This document shows, piece by piece, positions 9,069 through 18,527 of a stretch of DNA of 20,554 nt. The DNA is taken from the NCBI GenBank assembly GCA_000320545.1, contig ADNK01001829.1:1-20554 (forward strand), in the 5' to 3' direction. The translations under genes were made by a program, and so were the position numbers. The stretch's first letter is position 1. Each line of letters opens with the position of its first letter. The notes under the pieces were generated by a model, which ran no database searches, was not told the DNA's origin, and worked only from the letters and a program-made list of their open reading frames with translations. Source of the DNA: Bigelowiella natans CCMP2755. Its lineage: Eukaryota; Cercozoa; Chlorarachniophyceae.

Positions 9069-12000
9069 ATGAGAGTAGGCGACGAGGCACAAGCCAAATG
9101 GAAAGAGTGCAACACATTTTGCTATTCGCCACTTCGCCACTGGCTCCCGGATGTCGCAGATCCCAATAAGCCTAGTAAACATGTTAAACACATCGCGAAG
9201 GGAATCGCATCTGGATCTTACGACAGAACGTGATAGATAAAATGGCCCCGGAAACAACAGAATTAAATTGAAAAACTGACCCCTCTTCTCACATACAATG
9301 GAAGCCAAATTGTAAGCCTCCTCAACTTGTCGAACCTCTTCTACTGTTCACTAAAGCCCGAATATCAACTCATTGTTCTCACACTAACTCCATCATTCTT
9401 AAATCATAGCGAAAAAGCAAGAAAAATGGATGCAATAGACAAAAAACAACGAGAATGCCTAGAAGTAGAAATGAATTATGTCCAAGCTCTCATTGGCCTG
9501 GAGAGCTGTTATCATCAACCTCTTGAGCACCTTTTGGATAAACAAGATAACAAAGAGCAAAGTGTCCTTTCAAAATCAGAAGTACAAATTAGATGAGTAT
9601 AAAAATAAATGGTCTAATAGAATGATACTAATTACTCAGATCAAACTCGTCTTTAGAAATACGCGGCAACTTCTTGTTTGTCATAAAAAGATACTGGTGG
9701 CTCTACGGTGAAGCTTACTCTTTTTGGCTTATTTACTACATAAATACTGGAAAGAATATGCATGATGAGATTGAAATATTACATTTAGCGAAACTATCAA
9801 GAGTAATGGTTCAGTGGCTGTTGTATATGAAAACTTCGCCCCGTTTCTTCGAATCTACACAGAGTATGTGAATCACCATGACGAAGCAGCCGAATTTATC
9901 AGCAAGGTGAGTTTCAGTGTCACATATAAATTACAGAGTGATGCGGACCAGCAAAATTTGAAAATTTGTTCAATGTAGGCCCTACGTGACCCCGCTTATG
10001 CACAGTTCCAGAAATTTGTGTACGAATACCTATGATAAACAAGTCATATACAAAAATACAAACAGTAATGTTGTTTAATTTGCAGTACCATTGCTCGTTC
10101 ACATCCTCATACACCGAACGAGACTCTCCCTAGCTTGTTAATCCGTCCAATACAGCTAATTCCACGCTATCGTCTTCTCATGGCTGAACTCCTGCGACTT
10201 ATTGAGAAACGGAAGAGGCAAGAGCGTAGGATTGCAATGCCAACAAAATTTGAAGTTGAAGCAATTCAAAGGGCTCCTAAACCGAAGGATCACGAGTCTT
10301 TCATTCGCAAGTTAGAAAATGACCGTGAGCTCGCCCGTCGAGGACTTGAAGCAATTGCTAACCTTGCGAGACATATTAATGAGGGCCTCCGCGAGAGTGA
10401 AAGGTTCCAAAATTTGTCTTTGTTACAAATACATCATCTCGACAAATTAATATCTTAATTGTTAAGAATTAGATCACTGGCATCGGTTGAAAATGAGATC
10501 ATAGGATTACCATCTTTGACGCATAATCCTAAAAGAAAACTTGTTCAAAAAGCACGTTTTAAAGTATCTTCTGAAACTCTTGGGTGAGAAAGAATCATTC
10601 CCGATCGAGGCGTCATTGAAAAATTGTTTTTCTATATTCTCAGGGAAAAAACAGAGCTTGCTATTTATTTGCTCTCTGATATGCTGATTTACGCTGCCCC
10701 AATGGTTCTTCCAACTTAGATACGCCATTTTGATAACTTTCTGATGCGCTGTGTCATGATAGAGAAGGGGTGTTTGTGAACAGGGTTGGAAGCTGAGAGT
10801 AAAGGAAATAATACCCCTGAAAGGAAGCTGTTTGAAGGTGGAAGATGTTGAAGGTGAATATTTACATGACACACATAGATTGGTGTTGTATCGACCCTAT
10901 TTGTAATTGATTAGATTCCCGTCCTGGCCGTCATGTGTTTCGAATAAAGACAAAGACTCAAATGCTTGCAATGTAAGTTATGCTTCAGTGCTCATCACCA
11001 ATTTCAACGAATATTACTCTCTTGTAGACTTGCGGCAAGTCAGCGAGAGAAGAAGCAGTGGCTCGATTCCTTAAAGGTAAGATTTATTCCTAAACATATG
11101 TGCCAAATTTGAGTAGAATCCCTTAGGAATTTATCCGAGATCCAATAGAAATGGGTGGAGATGGTGAAACCCCAACCTGGCAGGTTGAATGCACTTAATT
11201 TCCTATTCAGAGGTTGCTTGAGATGTTGACCCCATTTCAATCGGTAGTCCGATAGTGAGGTTACTCGATGCCAGGCTTGTGACAAGCCATTCCAGATACT
11301 TTTAAGGTGCAGGACTCTAATATGGCATTGAACTTTACCCGAACGACGAATGAATCATGTTTCAATTCACGTTTGTTCTCCCAGAAGGCATCACTGCCGC
11401 CGATGCGGGCGTATATTTTGTGCTATCTGCACATCCGCCCGGGTGTACCTTCCAGGTGTTGCATCTTTGGCGCATGAACCTCAGGTGACACGGCAGAAAC
11501 GTTATTTGTTAACCACAAATGCTACTGAAACACATTTGGACATCGCTCAAAATGTCATGAAGAAATATGTATGCACATATTTTGTAGAGAGTTTGTGGAG
11601 GATGCGCAAAAGCATTGAGCCGAAGAGAAAAGGAGTATCGTACGGAAATACTGGATGCACTGTTCACTCGCGTAAGTAATTGTAGAATTTAAATGTGTGT
11701 GTAAATTGTACAAATAAACACAAAAAGGAGTCATGAAAAATACACTTATATCATTTACGATTATAAAAATTGACCGGTTGTGCCATCTGATTCCAACAGG
11801 CCCGAGCGCAGTCCTGTACTTCTAGCATCAATGGAAGGATAAAAATACCGGTTCGTTTTAGATTTACGTAAATTCTAAGCATCACATTTGTGAAGCTACA
11901 TAAAAGGAAGAGAAAACGATAAGTTACTACCTCATAGGTACCAAGGGGTATCAAGTTGCTAAAAATACCGGATGAAAACAGTGATCCTATTATCTATGAC

Positions 12001-12633
12001 TCCGATACTCCTACTTCTCTTAATTCAACTCCTGGAAGTAGCTACAGAAGTTCTTTTCCTCTAAAATCGATGTCAGGCCCAGTCTCTGAATTTTCGCCTC
12101 TCGCACGACTTCAATCTAAATCATTTAATATGGAATCGGATACAAAGTCTCGTAGTAAAAGTTATAAACATATACGGAATAACTTCTATGCTGTAGGCCC
12201 GAGATTAAGGTCCGAGTCTACAGGTTACGCAGCCACTATTGATGAACAAAAATTTCTTGAAGCACTCCGAATTGTTCATCACGAGAAAGTTGCTATGTCT
12301 GCTGCAAACTCCGAACCTGAGATGGAGGAGAGAGTAAGCGATGTAAACAGAGATAGCCAGCCCGAGAAACAAAAGATATGCACGAATGTATCGGTGAAAT
12401 TTGGAAACGAAGCTGAAAATTTTTCTTCGAAAGAATGCAAAAATGGATTGTCAGAAACAGGCAACAATCTGACCAAAGATGGTGACAAGATTGCAATGAG
12501 TCGAAGGTTTTGTACTCAATGTGGGAGCGAACGACGTTCACGAAAAGACATATTTTGTAGTAAATGTGGAGGGCGGAGATTTTTTTGTGCATCACCGACT
12601 AAGATGTCGCGTAATACTAAAAATGACAATTAG
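9069..12633 (+). CDS. RhoGEF (DH)-PH-FYVE protein with C-terminal zinc ribbon, about 761 aa (FGD-like)
   Basis: Seventeen exons: 9069-9229, 9410-9581, 9640-9707, 9789-9906, 9979-10019, 10086-10415, 10473-10583, 10644-10704, 10784-10853, 10915-10972, 11028-11076, 11127-11183, 11248-11306, 11385-11484, 11588-11671, 11800-11850 and 11938-12633. All introns are GT-AG (50-180 nt) and all phases match. The DH domain (about 60-300) contains EVEMNYVQAL, NFAPFLRIYTEYV and PIQLIPRYRLLMAELL, with a charged insert near 210-245. The PH domain (about 312-413) contains NPKRKLVQKARF, AIYLLSDMLIYA and the final helix REKKQWLDSL. The FYVE finger keeps WxxD (W431), RRHHCRRCG and all eight ligands (C440, 443, 456, 459, 464, 467, 488, 491). 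A Ser-rich tail ends in CTQC/CSKC (722-740). Expected role: Rho-family GTPase exchange on PI3P membranes. The start is uncertain (in-frame ATG also at 9021), and the exon 6 donor could be 10403, 10415 or 10421. Confidence 0.9.
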
Positions 12634-12872
12634 CACAACCTGTAGATAAAAAGTTAATGTGGATGGCACAATGCTTTAGTTGTGTGTGTTTGTAGCGTGT
12701 AAAGCTCCTTCACAGAATTTTACACGTTGTTCAATTTCTGCCGCTAAACCAATGCATCACTCAATGGCGGGCTCTAGGCTATGCTAGCTAGCTAGGACAC
12801 AAGCGAAAAAATAGTCACATGCACCATGCATTGCGTTCAGATTTCGTCATCATCTAAGCATTTAGGGCGTTG

Positions 12873-12888
12873 CATGCTAGCTAGCATG
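12873..12888. repeat. Perfect 16-bp palindrome CATGCTAGCTAGCATG
   Basis: Perfect palindrome. Related copies: an imperfect inverted repeat with 9-base arms and a TTAG spacer at 13109-13130, and a 12-bp CATGCTAGCATG at 19914-19925. Confidence 0.8.
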
Positions 12889-12924
12889 AACTAATGTAGG
12901 GATAGATCATTTCAATTGTTTAAC

Positions 12925-12938
12925 CACATCTAGATGTG
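12925..12938. repeat. Perfect 14-bp palindrome CACATCTAGATGTG
   Basis: Perfect palindrome, followed directly by a half copy (CTAGATGTG at 12940-12948) in the same spacer. Confidence 0.75.
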
Positions 12939-13108
12939 CTAGATGTGTCCGCATCCTGCTGCGCGCGACGACCTAACTAACTAATCAGATCATCCGCGTT
13001 CGAATTTATTTGAGTGCCAAGCTAGCAAGTAAAAGCAATGACAGACAGATTGTGTGGAAGTTTGCAGTTAGATTCTTCAAAACACAACATTTCGTTGTTG
13101 GATGCACT

Positions 13109-13130
13109 ACATGCTAGTTAGCTAGCATGT
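13109..13130. repeat. Inverted repeat ACATGCTAG / CTAGCATGT
   Basis: Nine-base arms separated by TTAG. The arms match the 16-bp palindrome at 12873-12888. Confidence 0.7.
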
Positions 13131-13598
13131 GCTGGCTAGCTGGCTTGCTCTAGTTGAGCTACATCTAGGCATGATCTCTCGATCTGCACCGATGCGCACA
13201 TGAGACGTGGTTACGAGATTCAATTTCATTCCGTCATTGAATATTGCACTCACAGTGAACTAGTGAAAGTGAATTTTATTTATCATATGATTTTATCGTG
13301 AGGGCCCGAATGGTAATTTTGGGCTGAAAGATGAGAAGAAATGTATTCGCTTTCACTCCATTCATGACTTTTGAAATCACTTGCCATGTCTGATAGCATA
13401 GTCAATTTCATCGCACCAGTCTAGCAGTGTGCAGCCTCACGGAACATAATCAACGACAGTTGAATTTGTCGGGTAGATCAGCCAGCTGATGCTGCTGCTG
13501 TTGCTGGACACAGCGCATGTGCTTCTCCAAGGCTGTCATCACTGCACATCCCCGGCTTCGTTTCTTCTATGGAGTATCTAAAGGAACCACATCAAGCA

Positions 13599-13601
<3 letters not shown>

Positions 13602-13634
<33 letters not shown>

Positions 13635-13666
13635 ATATATTATGTGTGTGTGTGTGTGTGTGTGTG
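13602..13666. repeat. (TA)n then (GT)n microsatellites
   Basis: A TA array (about 13602-13632) and a GT array (about 13642-13666) separated by a short mixed segment; noncoding. Confidence 0.9.
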
Positions 13667-13869
13667 CGTACTTCACTCTATTATGTATTCGTAGAGGGTA
13701 TGCGTCTCCCTCTCTGAAAGATAAAGTCAATCCGGGAAATGCGAGATATTTGCGAAAACTGTAGATTCAATCTCAACAATGCGGGCACTGACAGTTCTCT
13801 GAGACATCGAAAGACCTCCACGTCGAGGTTAGCCCCGTAGATCATGCGACTAATTTGCAAGATGAGAAG

Positions 13870-14013
13870 ATCATCATCATCATCATCACCACCATCACCA
13901 TCACCATCATACATAAGGAGAAACAAGATGAAGAGAAAGAGCATTGACATATGTGTCTCCTTTTGTTTCCTAGTATTTTTAGGCTGCTATATGTGTGCTA
14001 TTGTTGTTCATGC

Positions 14014-14044
<31 letters not shown>

Positions 14045-14048
14045 AGTA

Positions 14049-14087
<39 letters not shown>
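13870..14087. repeat. Cluster of ATC, GTT/GGT and GT arrays
   Basis: Three simple-sequence arrays close together: ATC-type (about 13870-13910), GTT/GGT (about 14012-14044) and GT (about 14052-14088). They lie just past the stop codon of the minus-strand gene. Confidence 0.85.
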
Positions 14088-14089
<2 letters not shown>

Positions 14090-14147
14090 AATGCGTGTAC
14101 AAATTTTTGTATGTATGCGTAATATTGCAGAATAATTTTGTTGTCGC

Positions 14148-15090
14148 CTACTTAGCCTCCTCCAGAGGCTCGAAGTTTCTCAAGAAGTACTTCGCCTGCG
14201 TAAACATAGAAGCAACAACAGTAGATTATCCAAGTGATAACCACGCGTTTTTATGAATAGTATTGCACAAGTTTATTTGTCTTTCTCACAACACCATGTC
14301 CCTCTACCCCCCCCCCCAAAATCCCCATGTTTCACCTTTCTCTCCCCAGGGAACGACATCAGCAGATCTGCAGGTATCAGGCCCTTCTTCCAGAATAAGC
14401 ACGTCTATCACCATTTTAGGGGGGGCGGTGGGGGGGCGGGGGGATATCAAAAGTACTATCGTGGTGTATGTTATGCTCATCATACAGACTCTAAAAGTCC
14501 AGCAATCCTACTCCTACTTTTACCTTTCCATACCAATGAACGACCCGTCGGCGAGCATGATCTATCTGCTCAAAAGGCCAAACACATACATCGTGAGGGG
14601 GGGAGGGAAGGAGGCAGGGAGGCAGGGAGGCAGTGTATTTGCATATATCGAAGATTTCTTGTTAACTTCCCAGAATAGTCACAGGTCGTATCATTCCTCT
14701 TTCAACAACATACCTTGGACACCTCTTTCCGTTTCTTATTCTTCTTCAAACTCATGAAAACGTCCGTGTAGTGCTCTACACCTATGTGGTAGTAAGTCGG
14801 AGGGGAGAGGGAGAGAGGGGGGGTTAGATTCAATGAGGCATGCGCCAGACAAAGCAAATGATGGCGTTTTCCAGAAAATACATGCATATCATCCGAAAAC
14901 TGCTCACCATGCTCAATGATAAAGTCCTCCACCACGTCGAAGGCATCAAGCATCTCTGGAGACGCGTACTGTGATTCGTGTAGGTGGGTGTGGTCAGCAA
15001 TAGCAAGGAGAAAATTTATAGGGGTGCATAATCTTTCATAAGCATTAATTTACGGGAGGATCAACACCGTTTCGCAGATAGAATATATAT

Positions 15091-15169
<79 letters not shown>

Positions 15170-15845
15170 CGTATAGATGCGGGATTTGGCGTTAGCGCAC
15201 GAAGCACACTATGTATGTAAGCGAGGAGGAGTCCAACCTCCGTATGCAGCCGCGTTTGGAAGGGTCGAGACATAGTGCGAGTTCTGCGTTACGATAGTAT
15301 ACCACGTCTACCGGCAAAACAACTCAATGAGGAGGGGGAGCAAAAGATTAATAGACAGGAACGAGAGTGCGGGGCGGGCAGGGGAGGAGGGGAGGACGAA
15401 GGCTATGAGAGGAGAGAAGAGAAAGCAGCATCAGCCAGCCAGAGCTGCATAAAATGCGCAAAAACCTCAGACCTGTAAGATGACGGTACTGAGAAGCGTG
15501 AGAATGGATACCACCTTGATACAACGCATAGTCGAGGAGTTCAATAAGGCAACGAATGACGAGTGAGACACGCACGTCTAGAATCCATCCCCAACACCGT
15601 ATCTCGACGCGGTTCTTCGGTGTCTAGATCGCTTTCTCCCGCCCCCCCCGCCCCCCCCGCCCCCCCCCTACACACACACAAATACACAACACCAGGGTAA
15701 TGTTGGTCTCCGTGAAGGCGTTGGAAAGGTTCCTCGAGAGCAGTCTAATCGTCGAGTCGCGTCTCCGTAGATGGCCTCCCGCATCGGCACGCTCACTCCC
15801 CTTCTCCTTTCTACCACCGGCGCTGCCTTCGCTGTCCATGCTCAT
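14148..15845 (-). CDS. Unrecognised about 215-aa protein with eight small exons, possibly BAR-like helical segment
   Basis: Exons on the minus strand: 15845-15693, 15623-15515 (or 15512), 15307-15210, 14968-14908, 14781-14714, 14565-14524, 14404-14336 and 14195-14148. All introns are GT-AG (69-241 nt) and all phases agree across seven joins, which is the main evidence that this is real. The product starts Ser/Gly/Lys-rich, followed by RRRDSTIRLLSRNLSNAF and a hydrophobic stretch (DVRVSLVIRCLIELLDYAL). A helical, charged region follows: EMLDAFDVVEDFIIEHG, KKNKKRKEVSK and IDHARRRVVHWYGK. The end is AKYFLRNFEPLEEAK. The KR-rich segment plus DHARRR resembles the Lys/Arg-DYDxAR part of BAR domains; this is a weak resemblance and not an assignment. 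Exon 3 (15307-15210) is the least certain. It is divergent from the VPxG gene starting at 16419. I do not know its function. Confidence 0.65.
14307..14317. repeat. Poly-C run (poly-G in the sense of the minus-strand gene)
   Basis: An uninterrupted C run lying about 20 nt inside intron 7 of the 215-residue gene. It appears as a G run just after the 5' splice site in the pre-mRNA. Confidence 0.85.
15087..15164. repeat. Two (TA)n arrays in intron 3 of the 215-residue gene
   Basis: Two long TA arrays are separated by a short ATCAATA unit that also precedes the first array, suggesting internal duplication of a TA-array plus spacer unit. Confidence 0.9.
15638..15668. repeat. C3-G-C8-G-C8-G-C9 tract filling intron 1 of the 215-residue gene
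   Basis: On the sense (minus) strand this is G9-C-G8-C-G8-C-G3, four G runs with single-base loops. It occupies nearly half of a 69-nt intron (15692-15624). This is a textbook G-quadruplex-forming pattern; folding is inferred. Confidence 0.85.
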
Positions 15846-16185
15846 ACCCAACGATCGAATCGCTAACCAGAAATTGGATTGTGTGGTGGGATGGGAGGGG
15901 AAGGATGATTGATCCGGGCAAAAACAACTACTTCGAGCACTACTCGGAAGGAGAGGGGAGAGAACACTAGGATCCGATGATTATCGTCGATATTATTATC
16001 AAATACAAGGGGATTTCCTAGTTACGACCCGATAATTCATAAGTAGTAAAGATAAAACCCATTCCTTTCGGTGTTTCCTTTTCCTTGTCGCAGGGAATAA
16101 ACCGGACCCTTTTTATGGCCTTCTGGCGGACAAAATCCAAAGAGGTGATGCCTGCCTTCCTTCTGTTCACTGCTTTTCTCCCTCT

Positions 16186-16227
<42 letters not shown>

Positions 16228-16418
16228 ACTTGAGACTCTGTGATGATGCGTGCGTAAGTTTGGCAATCCCCACAATGAATCAAGGAGGAGGAGAGAAGAA
16301 GCATACAACAACAACAGCAACAAGAAGTCACCACGATATCTCTGTTGCTCCTCTCCTTACATTCAAGCCTAAATCCTGTACGCCGCCTCATTGTCGATTA
16401 GTAGGAGAAGAAGAAGAC
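15846..16418. promoter_or_regulatory. Divergent spacer between 215-residue gene and VPxG-repeat gene
   Basis: This 573-bp spacer separates two start codons pointing away from each other, so both promoters should lie here. It contains a (CT)n array (about 16189-16222) about 200 nt upstream of the plus-strand start. No TATA-like element or named motif is obvious. Open frames through the CT array are Arg/Glu repeats and are not believed. Confidence 0.45.
16189..16222. repeat. (CT)n microsatellite
   Basis: About 16 CT units in the divergent promoter spacer. Confidence 0.9.
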
Positions 16419-18143
16419 ATGTCATCAACTGCGAAGTACTTCCAAATCAAGGTCCCAGCTGGAGTGACAGCAGGAACACAGCTACAGGTCTCAATAACTG
16501 AGAAGACGATGATGATAAAATGATGATGATCTCTCACACCACTATGCATAAGGCCTAGAGATGCGCGCACCAGCGTGTGTGTGTGTGCGTGTGTGTGTGT
16601 GTGAAGCGTATCTTTCTTTGTATTTGCTCGCGTCCTTATTATGTCCGTGTAATATCTTTGTCGTTTTCATTGCAATAGGTTCGGTCTCCAAACGGGGTTG
16701 ATCTCGTCTTCAGGTACTCCCCTCACCTATCATCTCACTCCCCGCCCCTTTCACCACCGAAGAAGAGGCAAAGACAGAGCATAAGAGAAAGATTTTACAT
16801 GCTATTGTTTTCATCGTTCGGCAGCACTTGTTCCTCGTCGTGAATTTGCTTTGTCATTAACCCTACTCAGCGTCCCCCCAAACTGCCCTCCTGGCTCGCT
16901 TCTTCGTGTTCCAATGCCGGCTAGCCCTGCTCCAACACCGGTTAACCCTGCTCAGGCAGCTGATCCTGCTACAGGGCCAGGTATTAAAATTAGGAAGGGG
17001 GGGTGGGAGGATAAAGGGTCATTAGAGTTAGATCGTTTTATGATTCTTGTTGCTGTTCTTATCGTCTTGCTTGCGTCGTTGTGCGTGAATCCATACCTCA
17101 CTGTATAGATCGCTCACTTGGACGATTTGTGTCGTCGTCCTTATGTTTGATCGTTCCGAATCACCCGTCACCCCCCTCCCCCCCCCCCGTCCTGTCGATC
17201 TCGTGATTTCTCTCTCTGTGTGTGTGTGTGTGTGCGTGTTGGGCAACCAAAATGGATTTGATTTGTCCTGGCTTTGCATTATTATTATCACTACCCTTCT
17301 TTCCGTGCCGCCCGCGTTGTAGCCGCTGCTTCCGTCCAATTAGCACATGGTGTTTTCTCTCTCCACATCCGTGCACATCCCTCCTCCTCCTCCTCCTCCT
17401 TGCCCTCGAAAGAGGGAGAATTGATTTATCCTTATGTCCCTTTCTATCCTTTTTCTTTCCTTCCTTCGTTGAAGCAAACGCACAAGCGAACGCCACGCCT
17501 CCACCAGCTCAATCGTCGCAGGAAGGCCCCCCATCATTGCCAGCATCAAACCCTCCTGGGGGAGTGCCGGTGAGATCGGAGATTATTGTAGTTATGGGCG
17601 TGAAGTGGGGAGGAGGGTGGTTGGGCTAGGATGCGTTCTTTATCTTTCATCTGCATTGTCATCACCACCATCATCACCCCCCTCGTCGCCAAAGAAGAGG
17701 AGAAGGGGGGGGGGGGGTTCAGATGATACACACGCTTTTCATCGAACTCATTTTGATGATGTGTGCGATTGAGTGCTGATGCGAGGAAATCTCACTCTTC
17801 CCCCCCCCCCCCGCCGCACCATGCGATGAACACGTATGATACAGGCTACTGCTTCTACTGCTGATAGTAAAGACAAGGTAAAGCTCCTCTGTGTGCTTTC
17901 AATTTCATGAGTTTGCAAGTCAGAGAGAGAGAGAGAGCGCGCATCATCCCAAGCAGTATATGATGCCCCCCCCCTTCTGTTCCATGCACGACTTAACATC
18001 GCGTCTCCCTCCTCCAAGGAGCAAGTTGTGGCGTACACAGCCAAAGCTTTGTCGACGCTGCACACGACGCTCACTAAGAAGAAGGACGAATTGAAGGATG
18101 AGGTTGTGCTGCTGCCACTGCTGCTGCTGCTGCCACTTTTTGC

Positions 18144-18200
<57 letters not shown>

Positions 18201-18495
18201 CGCTCTCTTCCATTGTATGTGTGTGTGTGTGTGTGAACGAGGATGTAGAGGGGGGTGGTAATATCAATGTGTGTAAACAATACACTTCAAATGGGATGTG
18301 CGATGTTCATCAAACGTTCGGCACTTAACGCATCATCAATGCTTTTCCTATCATTGCACCGTACCATGAGTACCCGTGTTATGAATTCATTGATATTTTT
18401 TTGTTTTTTTTTTGGGGGGGGGGGGGGGAGAAGCGCTCTCCATCCATCCTATATTTTACTGTTCAAAACAACTCTGCCTGCTCTTGTTGTCACCC

Positions 18496-18527
<32 letters not shown>

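Larger units (their letters stand above)
12634..14147. other. Convergent intergenic region between FYVE-RhoGEF and 215-residue gene
   Basis: This 1.5-kb spacer lies between two genes that point at each other. The left part (to about 13500) is microsatellite-free and rich in GCTAGC/CATG palindromes. The right part holds TA, GT, ATC and GTT/GGT arrays. A minus-strand open stretch at about 13695-13860 has two plausible frames but no domain; it could be an alternative terminal exon of the gene ending at 14148 (see findings). Nothing else coding is supported. Confidence 0.5.

Noticed and set aside
10507-10872. Minus-strand open frame of 121 codons
   Set aside because: Antisense to the PH-domain exons of the RhoGEF gene, whose text matches a PH domain on the plus strand.
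14253-14757. Plus-strand open frame of 164 codons with a hydrophobic stretch
   Set aside because: It is antisense to exons 6 and 7 of the minus-strand gene, whose phase continuity over seven joins is stronger evidence.
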